Shown: piece by piece, positions 41,585 through 51,174 of the stretch
How positions within the stretch are numbered: position 1 is the first letter of the stretch
Layout of the letters: each line of letters begins with the position of its first letter
DNA from: Cylindrotheca closterium
Lineage: Eukaryota > Bacillariophyta > Bacillariophyceae > Bacillariales > Bacillariaceae
Assembly (NCBI GenBank): GCA_933822405.4
Contig: CAKOGP040001892.1
Coordinates: forward strand, 100,779 to 164,778
Reading direction: 5' to 3'
DNA length: 64,000 nucleotides
Made by a program: the position numbers and the translations under genes
Notes under the pieces: generated by a model
What the model was told of the DNA's origin: nothing
Database searches by the model: none
Seen by the model: the letters and a program-made list of their open reading frames with translations, nothing else

Positions 41585-43333
41585 ATGGGAGCCAATCGTA
41601 GTAATTACAGGACAATGTCTTCGGAGCCGCCGGATGGTGACGAACAAGCAGCAGTTCCGCGAAGTGGCACCACAGTCGTCGCAGAGACGGAATCACTACT
41701 CAATGATGTCAATGGTCATGCACGACCACTCCTGCCAGCATCATCCTCCAATCCCAATGTCGATGATGACGCTGATGCTGATGCTGATGCTAATTATGAT
41801 GCTAATTATGATGCTCTACGAGCCATCCTTCCAACCTTGATCATTTCCATTCTTTTGGGACTTGTTTCAGGAACGCTGTATGGCTTTGGTCGATATGCCC
41901 GACGACTCAAGAAAGTATTGAATTTCACACAATCTCAAGTTCAGAGGCTTGGCATTTGCATGGATTGTGGGAACTACGTGGGTCATCCACTAACTGGCCT
42001 CATTTACGATCGCAAGGGACCCGTATTTTCTTGCTTGGTGGCAGCCGTCGTTGTCTTTGTCGGCTATTGGAGGATACGATGGACCATGCTGAATCATCAT
42101 CACGAAGAAGAAGAACTTTCACCAGCAGACAGTTTTTGGCTGAACTTGGCCTTTTCTGGGGTCGGCTTTGGAAGTGGGCTGGGGTATATTTCTGGTCTAG
42201 GATCTACTACCAAGGCTCTACTCAAGTTATCATCCAATGGTGGGGGGTCTTCGTCGGAATACTTTGGAACTGGAATTGGTTTGGTGGCTGCCAGTTACGG
42301 ATTAAGCTCGACACTTGTCGGACTTACGTATCATTACTTGCCGGGTCTGCCAAGCTTCTTTCTCTTCTGGGCCCTCATTGTTCCAACCGTTAATCTATCT
42401 GCGGCTACCATGTTTAGCAGACAGGCAAAGGAGGAAGAACAAGTGGAAGAAGAGGAGGAGGAGGAAATAGAAGAAGAATCATTAGCAGGTTCATTGCCGG
42501 AAAGTTCGATGCAACGTAACCTTTCCTTCTCGGACATGGTTCGTCTTTCCTCCCTGAATCTGGAGGACCCCCTGGTGGTGGAACTTGATGCTGTATCACA
42601 TGCATCACATGGATCACATGCTGGTTCACATGCTGTATCGAATCCAAATAATTCGACGACTTTCGAAGAACTAGCTACTGGCGAGGATGCTCCTGGCATT
42701 GCGGCTTGGGATTCGTGGAAGAAGTTGGAATTTTGGCTCCTGTTTGCTTCCTTTTCTTGTGCCAGTGGGTGTGGTCTGCTCGTCATTAATAATCTCTCCA
42801 CCATGGTCCAAAGTATGGGTGGATCCGACTCGTTGGCGGGAACACTAATCATTGTCCTTAGTATTTCCAACGTGTGTGGTCGGGTGCTCATGGGTATTTT
42901 GGGTGATTCGAGAACGTCTACGTCACCGTCGCTCCGTCGGATTTGGTTGTTACAAGGCGTCAATCTTACCATGGTAATAGCCATGATACTGGGATACATT
43001 GGTGGTCAACACAAAATTTGCCTTGCGATAATGGTGATAATGGTGGCTCTGGCATATGGAGGCTCTTGGGTTCTCATTGTGGCACTAGCTTCCAATCTGT
43101 TTGGACAGGATCACTTTGGAAAGGACTATGGTCTCTTGGCTCTTGGTCCAGCTCTTTCGGGTCTCATTTTTAACGAGGCGAGTGCCAGATGGTACGAGGA
43201 ACATGCTCCCAACAATACATGCATTGGAAGGGAATGCTATCAAACCGCGTACTTGGCGGCTGGGGTAGTGGCTCTGATGGGGAATGTCGTAACTTCCATA
43301 CTATACAAGACCCAACTACGAAAAGAGCACTAG
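41585..43333 (+). CDS. nodulin-like MFS transporter, copy 1
   Basis: Single exon, 582 residues, about 12 membrane segments in two halves separated by an acidic, Glu-rich loop (about 275-350). The first half has GLVSGTLYGFGRYARRLKKV, SQVQRLGICMDCGNYVGHPL and GLIYDRKGP, which match the nodulin-like (PF06813) branch of the major facilitator superfamily. The second half begins WKKLEFWLLFASFSCASGCG and includes NVCGRVLMGILGDS. The C-terminal loop holds NNTCIGRECYQ with paired Cys. The substrate is unknown; family members move small organic acids, metals or amino acids. Its closest relative is the next gene, in direct tandem. Confidence 0.85.
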   Translation: MGANRSNYRTMSSEPPDGDEQAAVPRSGTTVVAETESLLNDVNGHARPLLPASSSNPNVDDDADADADANYDANYDALRAILPTLIISILLGLVSGTLYGFGRYARRLKKVLNFTQSQVQRLGICMDCGNYVGHPLTGLIYDRKGPVFSCLVAAVVVFVGYWRIRWTMLNHHHEEEELSPADSFWLNLAFSGVGFGSGLGYISGLGSTTKALLKLSSNGGGSSSEYFGTGIGLVAASYGLSSTLVGLTYHYLPGLPSFFLFWALIVPTVNLSAATMFSRQAKEEEQVEEEEEEEIEEESLAGSLPESSMQRNLSFSDMVRLSSLNLEDPLVVELDAVSHASHGSHAGSHAVSNPNNSTTFEELATGEDAPGIAAWDSWKKLEFWLLFASFSCASGCGLLVINNLSTMVQSMGGSDSLAGTLIIVLSISNVCGRVLMGILGDSRTSTSPSLRRIWLLQGVNLTMVIAMILGYIGGQHKICLAIMVIMVALAYGGSWVLIVALASNLFGQDHFGKDYGLLALGPALSGLIFNEASARWYEEHAPNNTCIGRECYQTAYLAAGVVALMGNVVTSILYKTQLRKEH

Positions 43334-43792
43334 CTAGTGGTAACAATAACGTAGCATTTTAGAGCAGCTGACAGCCAGTCGCAAACAACACGAGGAGTGA
43401 GACTCACTCGAACCATCTTGGCTATACATGTGATTCTTTTGAACAGATGGCAACACGACAGAAGAAATGTTGCGTCGGGGCTCCTATCCTGTGGCAAACA
43501 TGTTGTACTATCTCTTGCGCTGCTTCGAGTATGACATTACACTCATTTGTTGAGTCCGTAGTAGTGATGCAGTGCTGGTGCGATGCGGGCTTTATCAATT
43601 TCTCCCGCGGCGGGTCAATATGATCCAAAGGACCCGTCTTAGATATCTCAGCACGCATTTTTCGAAAGTTGAACAGAAAAGTAAGTGGACCATGAATGAT
43701 GCATCCTTCAGACAAACATACACCACAAATGCCGCAATACCGCTTGCGTGTCTTATTGTCTTGTCTTTCACACCCGGTACTCATACTTCTGA
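43334..43792. other. intergenic between MFS copies
   Basis: 459 bp lie between the tandem copies and should hold the promoter of copy 2. No motif or coding frame is supported. Confidence 0.4.
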
Positions 43793-45373
43793 ATGACAGC
43801 GCTGAATCACGCTGACTACAAGACAATGATGTCAAGCCTAACTGTTAGTGAAGATGAACAAATGACATTGAATGATCATCCGGATGATGAAACGCCGGAC
43901 GATGCTTTGATCCCTTCATCCTCGTCATCGGAACCATTGTCTGCCAGTAATGATTTAGATGATCACGATGACACACTACGATCCGTCCTCCCAACGTTGA
44001 TCATTTCCATTCTCTTGGGTCTGGTTTCAGGCACTGCCTATGGGTTTGGACGATATGCCAGAACCCTCAAGGATATTCTTGGTTTGTCACAGTCACAAGT
44101 CCAAACGCTTGGCATTTTCATGGATTGTGGAAACTATGTTGGTCATCCATTGGTAGGCATAATATACGATCGAAAGGGCCCTGTGGTCTCTTGCTTGCTG
44201 GGAGCTCTGATTGCATTTGTCAGCTACTGGGAAATTCGTTGGACCATTTTGAATCATGATGAACAAGACCTTTCTCATGCTGGCATCCTTTGGCTCAAGT
44301 TGGCCTTCTTTGGAGTAGGCTTTAGTAGTGGACTTGCATACATATCTGGTCTTGGTACGACTACAAAGGCTCTACTAAAACTGACCGGGCCATCTTCGCG
44401 GTATTTTGGTACTGTTATTGGACTGGTGGCCGCTAGTGCTGGCCTCAGCTCGACACTTGTCGGGATTTCTTATCAGCATTCGCCCAACCTCCAAGGTTTC
44501 TTTCTATTTTGGGCTCTCATAGTACCAGTTGTCAATATTTTTGGGGCCATCATGTTCCAAATACAGGAATATAATAATGCACCCATTGAACGATTGACGG
44601 AATCAGACGGACCAATAAGGGAAGTCGGACCCCTTCTTTGTTCACCAGCGTTGGAGAGTGCCGAAGCGCAGGAATCCCAGCAAGTAAAGATAGATGAAGA
44701 AGTACTACTCAACGAGGATAACAATGTTTTGATGGAAGCTTGGGATTCGTGGCAGAAATTGGAGTTTTGGCTCCTGTTTGCTTCGTTTTCTTGTGCCAGC
44801 GGATGTGGTCTACTTGTCATCAACAATTTATCGACCATGGTCCAAAGTATGGGTGGCTCTGACTCGTTGGCTGGCACTCTTGTCATTGTCTTGAGTCTTT
44901 CCAACGTGGGTGGGAGACTCCTCATGGGAATGCTTGGTGATGCCGCAACGCCATCCAACTCACCAGTTTTGCCTCGGATTCGATTGTTGCAAGGTGTGAA
45001 TCTGACAATGGCGTTGGCCATGTTCCTAGCATTTATTTTCGGCCAGCAGCAAGTTTGCTTGATTTTATTTGTTGTAATTGTCGCATTGGCATATGGAAGT
45101 GCTTGGGTGCTCATTGTGGCACTAACGCCGAAGCTATTTGCCAAGGAGCACTTTGGAAAGAGCTATGGTCTCTTGGCTCTCGGCCCAGCGATGTCGGGGT
45201 TGATTTTTAACCAGGCCAGTGCCAAGTGGTACGATCAGCATGCGTCCAACAATACATGCATCGGAAGAGAATGTTATGGAACGTCATACGCAGGATCAAT
45301 GGCAGTGGCTCTGATAGGTGTCATTATTACTGGCATCCTGCACAAGTTGCAGCGACGGAAAGAAGGACAGTAA
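43793..45373 (+). CDS. nodulin-like MFS transporter, copy 2
   Basis: Single exon, 526 residues, about 12 membrane segments. It follows copy 1 closely: TLIISILLGLVSGTAYGFGR, SQVQTLGIFMDCGNYVGHPL, IYDRKGP, WQKLEFWLLFASFSCASGCG and NNTCIGRECYG. The N-terminal Asp/Ser-rich tail and the central loop differ in sequence and the loop is shorter (about 255-310), so the two probably differ in regulation more than in transport core. The start at 43793 is the first ATG; ATG codons at 43826 and 43829 are alternatives. The copies are direct tandem duplicates old enough to have diverged in all loops. Confidence 0.85.
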   Translation: MTALNHADYKTMMSSLTVSEDEQMTLNDHPDDETPDDALIPSSSSSEPLSASNDLDDHDDTLRSVLPTLIISILLGLVSGTAYGFGRYARTLKDILGLSQSQVQTLGIFMDCGNYVGHPLVGIIYDRKGPVVSCLLGALIAFVSYWEIRWTILNHDEQDLSHAGILWLKLAFFGVGFSSGLAYISGLGTTTKALLKLTGPSSRYFGTVIGLVAASAGLSSTLVGISYQHSPNLQGFFLFWALIVPVVNIFGAIMFQIQEYNNAPIERLTESDGPIREVGPLLCSPALESAEAQESQQVKIDEEVLLNEDNNVLMEAWDSWQKLEFWLLFASFSCASGCGLLVINNLSTMVQSMGGSDSLAGTLVIVLSLSNVGGRLLMGMLGDAATPSNSPVLPRIRLLQGVNLTMALAMFLAFIFGQQQVCLILFVVIVALAYGSAWVLIVALTPKLFAKEHFGKSYGLLALGPAMSGLIFNQASAKWYDQHASNNTCIGRECYGTSYAGSMAVALIGVIITGILHKLQRRKEGQ

Positions 45374-45450
45374 TACCTTATTAAAACATAGTATTCATAA
45401 TAGAATTATAATATATAGCCGATTCAATCGTCATTCCGATGTGAACCTGC

Positions 45451-47736
45451 TCACAAGTCTCGAGCGGAGGACATGTTGTCGTTTCGCCGTTTTCGTTTCT
45501 GGGATCGGCTTAAGCTTTCACTTCGACGACTATCAGCATTGCGGATGGAAGACACAGGCGAATTGTGGTCGGCACCACGAATGGCATGTCGGGCCTGATT
45601 GCGGTCACCATAATTTCTATCAGTACGTTTGGGTGGTCTTCTTCCCGGCCTTTGTTGCTCGTAATTCCCATTCGAAGGAACAGGACTGCCACTCGGTGTG
45701 TGTTTCGGCTGATCGGGTGATTCATGGGTACCCGGTGTACAGTCGCACAGTTTCAATGCCCCAACCAAGTGCTCCATTTGGTCATCCATATGGTCTAGTT
45801 CGTCCAAGGTTGACAGGAGTTCTTGTTCCAGTCGCTGAGCAAATTGGGCGGTGGAAAGAAATCTACCACCAGTCTCATCGTTATGGTACCGCTGAGATTC
45901 ACAAGGTGGCACCATCATGGGCATGGTAAATCCGTAGTTGGCCATAAAAACATCTTGGCAGGCATCAACATACCAGAAGGTGATTTCTTGTCCCTGAGCA
46001 ATGGGACCGGTCGCAACAATATCAAAGGTATGAGTGGTAGCATTGTACACTCCGCGGGTACTGGGCGGTCCAAAGTTGAGCAAGTCGGCCAGTGGTGCTA
46101 GAAATGAATTTCCCACAGCCCATTCATCACTACCACCATTGTGATGCGATTCTTCTTCCGCACTTCGTCTTTCTTCTTCATCCCGTCTGTGTTCCATTTC
46201 CTGTTGCAAATCCATCCATTCATCGGTTGGCATGGATGCGGGTGGAGATCCATTCTCATCGATTTGATCTTCTGAATCGGTCTTTGCAGTATCGCCTTCG
46301 CTAGTCGGTTTGGCTTCATCGGGAATGGGTAAATGCCAGTGCCGTGAGTTGACCAATGCGAACGCCCAATGGAAGCGTTCCAGGGAAAACAACCACTCTT
46401 CGTCCCGATAGTGTTCCTTTTGTAGTCCATCGTCACCGTCAGCACTTGAAAACTCTTCTTCGTCATCCTCGTATGTAGTATAAGTGTCCTGATAGTTTCC
46501 AAAAATTTGTGGGTGCTCTTCAATTAGGGGTACCATGATCCTTTGGTAGAGTTCCTTCACATCCTTTTGGATGGCCTTGGCGACCTTACGAACGCCAACT
46601 GTTGTCGATCGTCGAAGTGTCTTTGAATCCCACAAGTGTGGAATGAGGTCATGGACATTGATATCATCAAGAAGTTGCAAATAGGCTCCATGAGGCGACT
46701 CTCCCTGTTCTTCATCAGCATGTCGCCATAGTTCAAAATTATACAAAAGAGCAACAGCAAGTAATGGGATCTCATCGGATGGAGCATCCCAAGAATGTAT
46801 CAAACGAGCCTCAAATCCCAAGACTTCGGATAGAATAGGATCATTGTCGATGCGATTGGAGACGGTCCAAAGGGCGGCATGCGGTATTTGAAGAATAATC
46901 TCACCTGCCTCGATATCTCGAGTCGCTGCCAGCCCCCTAGTTGACACTGGAGGATAATCTAGAACGCTCAAGTATTTATCGTCATCGTCGGCATCATCGT
47001 CGTCGCCATTGTCTTCCCAAGATCCATTATCTCGGTCATGATTAGAATCGTTTCCCATTCCGTTCTGAATTTCAGAATCATCTGCTGCCATCCCATTATC
47101 TTTGTTCCTGTCACCTTGATGGCCAGTCTCGAATGCTTCGCCATTTTGGCTATCGCTTGGTTCCCAGTAATCTAGCCCCCCTCTTCCTTCACCAATCTGA
47201 TGGTACGAGTTGTAGTATCTTGTATCCTCGTCATAGAAAACATCAACTTTGTCCTTCATCGCCTCAACGTAATTGCTGTACTGAAATTCCTTCAGTTCCA
47301 CCAAGGATGTATCTACTTTCCACACTCTTCGTATCCATTGGAAGAAGAAAGCAGAGGTTCTTTCATCGAGATGACCATGGCCATCATTTGTCATGCTCGA
47401 AGGCATGCTTCTCATATGGTCACCACCACCACTCTCATTCCTGTTTCCTTGTCTCTGTTTGGTTCCAGGGTGACGCTGTCGAATGGTGCGTGCTTGACAA
47501 GTCAATGTACTTGGGTAAACCAGAGAACAACATACGAAAATAGTGACAAATAAGGACGCTGCTGATGTGCAAGGCAATGCCTGACCTTGCGGGAATCGAC
47601 GTCGTCCATTGCGAATACCTGCTCTCTCGTAATCTCTTCGTCTTCTCCATTTGTAACTGCTTTGATAGTTTCGTATTATCCTTGAATTGTCTCCATTCTT
47701 GACAGTGACACATTCCATTATTTCAGCGCTCTCCAT
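45451..47736 (-). CDS. SET-domain protein of the SETD3/Rubisco-methyltransferase type
   Basis: Single exon, 761 residues from the ATG at 47736. A hydrophobic segment at about 50-75 (SAASLFVTIFVCCSLVYPST) may be a signal anchor or internal signal. The SET domain starts at STRGLAATRDIEAGEIILQI, is split by long acidic inserts, and ends with PLADLLNFGPPSTRG, EITFWYVDAC and NYGF. This class methylates Lys or His of non-histone proteins. The usual NH of the xxNHxx motif reads NF here, which could weaken catalysis. A basic Arg/Lys-rich tail follows. It is convergent with MFS copy 2, 77 bp away. Confidence 0.75.
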   Translation of the reverse strand: MESAEIMECVTVKNGDNSRIIRNYQSSYKWRRRRDYERAGIRNGRRRFPQGQALPCTSAASLFVTIFVCCSLVYPSTLTCQARTIRQRHPGTKQRQGNRNESGGGDHMRSMPSSMTNDGHGHLDERTSAFFFQWIRRVWKVDTSLVELKEFQYSNYVEAMKDKVDVFYDEDTRYYNSYHQIGEGRGGLDYWEPSDSQNGEAFETGHQGDRNKDNGMAADDSEIQNGMGNDSNHDRDNGSWEDNGDDDDADDDDKYLSVLDYPPVSTRGLAATRDIEAGEIILQIPHAALWTVSNRIDNDPILSEVLGFEARLIHSWDAPSDEIPLLAVALLYNFELWRHADEEQGESPHGAYLQLLDDINVHDLIPHLWDSKTLRRSTTVGVRKVAKAIQKDVKELYQRIMVPLIEEHPQIFGNYQDTYTTYEDDEEEFSSADGDDGLQKEHYRDEEWLFSLERFHWAFALVNSRHWHLPIPDEAKPTSEGDTAKTDSEDQIDENGSPPASMPTDEWMDLQQEMEHRRDEEERRSAEEESHHNGGSDEWAVGNSFLAPLADLLNFGPPSTRGVYNATTHTFDIVATGPIAQGQEITFWYVDACQDVFMANYGFTMPMMVPPCESQRYHNDETGGRFLSTAQFAQRLEQELLSTLDELDHMDDQMEHLVGALKLCDCTPGTHESPDQPKHTPSGSPVPSNGNYEQQRPGRRPPKRTDRNYGDRNQARHAIRGADHNSPVSSIRNADSRRSESLSRSQKRKRRNDNMSSARDL

Positions 47737-48303
47737 TCTAGCATAAACAGATCTTGCCAAAGACTACTACTTTCGGCAAGTCTGATGTCTGCTAGGCCGT
47801 GAAAAACAAGACAATGCTTGATGGATCTCTTACTCGTGGCGCTCTGGCTTTTTCTCGCTTTCTGACAGCACCTTTGCTCCTCTCCTTTTATGCTTGAATA
47901 AGTTGCTGTAAAGTCAAGAGGGCGATGCTGGTAGAAAGCAAGAGAATAAGCAAAAAAAAGAAACACTAACAATAAAACCAAAGACGTGATCGTGTCAAGT
48001 CCCGCAGTTATTTCGTCTCCTTGATGACTGGAAAATGGGTCACACGAGTCGGCCGATGCCTCATTGTTTATCTAATCTGAAGATGATGATTGATTGGTAA
48101 AGTAACAGTATATATATTGGTTTGCATAGAGTATTATGCTATACCATTGTAGGAACGGTTGTGATCTTATCAGAGGAGTGTAATGAAAACATTGCGGATC
48201 GTCCCAGGTGGATCGTCCCAAAACCCGAACACATCGTCCCAGACGGATTTCAGATTGTCCCCAAGCTCTAACGGAGCCCCACAATCGAATTAGATCCATA
48301 ATA
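47737..48303. other. intergenic with repeated ATCGTCCCA motif
   Basis: This is the upstream flank of the SET gene and downstream flank of the second LRR gene. ATCGTCCCA occurs at 48198-48206, 48212-48220 and 48233-48241, with a decayed form at 48254-48262. No gene is supported. Confidence 0.5.
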
Positions 48304-50700
48304 TCATATCCAGTAGACGAATTCACGAGTATCAGGATTCCAAACACATTCCATCACATTTGAAAGCACGACATCTAAACCGCATCGCAATCGGTAGCTT
48401 GCTCGATCCATCAAGAGAGAAAAGTATTGTTTTTGTCCTGATGACAAAGAATGAAATTTTTGTTGTTGGTTATTCATGGCCATCTTCCACAATGCTAGCT
48501 CAAGGATAGACGTTGCTTCCATTTCTCTGTAGTATTCCAGTCTGTCCAGTATTTCATCCAGTTGTTCCCGTCGCATCTTGATATCACAATCCGCCGGCAA
48601 CATTTTGGATTCCACACGATGAAGCAAGTCCAATTTCCATTCTGTTAGACCCCAACCATTCGTCCAGCAACCAGTAATCGCTTTCTGCAGCGCAGTCTGG
48701 ATTAATGGTATCGCCTTGTTGGACCGATGCATAATGAGATAATCCATCATGGTCTTGCCGTGACAATCACGGACACACATGATATTTCGATGATATCGGT
48801 CCAAAACAAGTTCAAACATGTCCAACGGAAGCTTGCTGGAAGTCGCAACAATGTGACACGGGGTCATGCCATATGCGTCCACCAGTGTCTCTCGAAGGGT
48901 GCTAGTGGTAGTGGTAGTAGTAGTAGTAGAATCACCACCATGACTATCATCCAATGCCTGTCGCATGTCCTCAAGTGTTGAATGGGATGCGTGATAGCAA
49001 ACTTTGTGCACTGGTAACTCATGAAACCTGTCGTGCAATTTATTTGGTACTGCATTATGGTCATTGCCATTTTCGCCATGCTCCAAGGATTTCTGCAGTG
49101 GTGGCGGCGGCGGTGGCAATTGCAGCCTTTCACAGTCGGAAAACGCATGTGCCATGGATCCGTCCATCGACGATGGAATCGAAACAGTGACCAGAGACTG
49201 ACATTGCGAAAAGCAAGGGGGCCGAAACGTCATGATTAGCTCGGCATTTGTTGGAATCTCGACTTCCAAAAGATTGAGACAGCAATGAAATGCCCTCCCA
49301 ATCATGTTGAGTGACCGTGGAAAGCTAATGGCCGAGAGTGAATCGCAAAAGCTAAACGCAGAGTCCCCAATAATTTCGAGGCCTTCCTTTAAGTCAACAT
49401 CTGTCAAGGAGAAACACCCTTGAAAGGTTCCCGTTTCAATTCCTCGGATTGAGGAAGGCACCGAGACACTTTGCAACGACTGACATCCCGAAAAGGCAAA
49501 TCCTCCTAGCGATTGGAGTCCATTTGGGAGCTGAGTATCTTGCATGGCCCGGCAATCGGCAAAGGCTGCTTCGTCAATCGTGACCATGGTAGAAAGAAAG
49601 CAAATGTTCTCCAAGACGGAACAATGCGCAAAGGAACGAAAGCCAATGGCTTTTATCATTGTTTCGGAAAGGTTGATTTCCACCAATTGAGTAAAATACT
49701 CAAAGGCTCGATTTCCAATCGTTTCCACAGTGCTTGGTAAAGAAATGTGTTCGAGTGCGAGGCAACGTTCCAATAGATTGTCGCTAATTTCCCGTAAGCC
49801 GTGTGGAAGATGGATCGCCCACAACGAGTTGCACCAAGCAAAGGCTCCACTCTTCAGCCTCTCGACTGCGGAAGGAATCTTGATTTGAGCAAGTCCCGCA
49901 CAGCTGGCAAAGGCCCGCACGCCAATTTCTTGCAGTCGGCCATCTTCTTCTTCTTCGAAACACAGGGTAGTCATCAAATGGCAACCCGCAAAGGCTCGAT
50001 CCCCAATGATTTCCACCGTGTTTGGGATATTCATCAAAGTCAAACCAGCACCTTCAAAGGCACCATTGCCAATTTCCAAAAGTCCATGGTTCAGTGTAAT
50101 ACTCGCCAACGACCGGCACCAGGCAAAGCACGAATCTTGTAGTTTTGTCAAGGTTGGGGGCAACCCAGAAATGGAAGTCAAGGCGGTACAATTGTCAAAG
50201 GCGCGCGTGCCAATGGTATGCAATGCTAAGGAATGATGAAATTGTACATTGATCAAAGACGTGCAGTTTCGAAAGGCAGACTCTTGTAAAGTTGTGGTTT
50301 GCTGGTCGTCGTTTTTGTTTTTGTTTTTGCTTTTGCTCATTGATTCATCGTCATCGTCATTGTCATCGTTCTCGTTCTCTGCAATCATCTTAGCGACAAC
50401 AATGAGGGCTCGAGTGACATTTTGTGGCATGCCGGCGGATCTTGATTGTTGTCCATCAACGCTGTATATAAAAGTAGTTGGCTCTTCTGCCTCTTCTTTA
50501 TCTCGAATAGAAGACGAAGACTTGTTCATGACATATGATGATGATGATGATGATAAATGACAATGGATACGCAATTTGTTGTAATGTTTGATGGGTGGAA
50601 GGATTGACGGACGAGACAGATTGATCGAACGGAAGACCATACCAGAACGCAGAAATGAGACTTGTTCGACCAACATTGGATTTTTGAACCAATAATCCAT
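48304..50700 (-). CDS. BspA-type leucine-rich repeat protein with C-terminal ankyrin-like module
   Basis: Single exon, up to 798 residues; an ATG at 50529 (Met58) is equally plausible because the first 57 residues lack features. About sixteen LRR_5 units span about 110-530, with the pattern IGxxAFxxCxxLxxIxLPxxL (for example IGNRAFEYFTQLVEINLSET). The C-terminal part has DAYGMTPCHIVATSSKLPLD and CHGKTMMDYLIMH, then a helical tail with REMEATSILELALW and ASYRLRCGLDVVLSNV. The same tail occurs in the LRR gene at 32.9 kb and in the relic at 1.6-2.5 kb. BspA-type repeats mediate binding in other eukaryotes; the partner is unknown. Confidence 0.82.
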   Translation of the reverse strand: MDYWFKNPMLVEQVSFLRSGMVFRSINLSRPSILPPIKHYNKLRIHCHLSSSSSSYVMNKSSSSIRDKEEAEEPTTFIYSVDGQQSRSAGMPQNVTRALIVVAKMIAENENDDNDDDDESMSKSKNKNKNDDQQTTTLQESAFRNCTSLINVQFHHSLALHTIGTRAFDNCTALTSISGLPPTLTKLQDSCFAWCRSLASITLNHGLLEIGNGAFEGAGLTLMNIPNTVEIIGDRAFAGCHLMTTLCFEEEEDGRLQEIGVRAFASCAGLAQIKIPSAVERLKSGAFAWCNSLWAIHLPHGLREISDNLLERCLALEHISLPSTVETIGNRAFEYFTQLVEINLSETMIKAIGFRSFAHCSVLENICFLSTMVTIDEAAFADCRAMQDTQLPNGLQSLGGFAFSGCQSLQSVSVPSSIRGIETGTFQGCFSLTDVDLKEGLEIIGDSAFSFCDSLSAISFPRSLNMIGRAFHCCLNLLEVEIPTNAELIMTFRPPCFSQCQSLVTVSIPSSMDGSMAHAFSDCERLQLPPPPPPLQKSLEHGENGNDHNAVPNKLHDRFHELPVHKVCYHASHSTLEDMRQALDDSHGGDSTTTTTTTTSTLRETLVDAYGMTPCHIVATSSKLPLDMFELVLDRYHRNIMCVRDCHGKTMMDYLIMHRSNKAIPLIQTALQKAITGCWTNGWGLTEWKLDLLHRVESKMLPADCDIKMRREQLDEILDRLEYYREMEATSILELALWKMAMNNQQQKFHSLSSGQKQYFSLLMDRASYRLRCGLDVVLSNVMECVWNPDTREFVYWI

Positions 50701-51174
50701 CCGTCTTGCTCACGATACCTGACCAGCAGGCGCAACCTACCCGGATATAGATTATTTGAACTTGCCTGCCTCGGAGTTGGCTTCCGTTCGATCCAATTTG
50801 ACTTGGACAACTAGCAATAGTAGAACGCGTGTCGGATGAACTGAAAAAACGTGAGTACTTGCCACGTGAAAGAACACCGTTCCAAAAATGCCGTTGGACG
50901 CATGCAATAGCTAAATTTTTCTACCACGATTTCAAATGGTGGCGACGCGATCCTAGCGATCCGTTTTTACATAGACAAACTATTGGATTCAACGCGGGTG
51001 AAAAATATTTGCGCTGTATTCCATCAAGTCACATTTCTTTCTCGGAAATTTTGGGTTGTGGATAGAGTGTCACATTCCTAAACACAAGAGAGGTTCGTTC
51101 AGTGAAATAATATTCATTGCATCCCACCTCCACTGATCCATCTACCGTATATCATTGACAAGACAAGACAAAAG
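50701..51174. promoter_or_regulatory. divergent intergenic region, LRR gene and acidic protein gene
   Basis: About 470 bp hold both promoters. An open frame at 50829-51065 on the plus strand lacks an ATG at its start and any recognisable domain. CACGTG occurs at 50862-50867. Confidence 0.35.

Noticed and set aside
50829..51065. 78-codon frame upstream of the acidic protein gene
   Set aside because: It begins with GTG, has no domain, and lies in the divergent promoter region.
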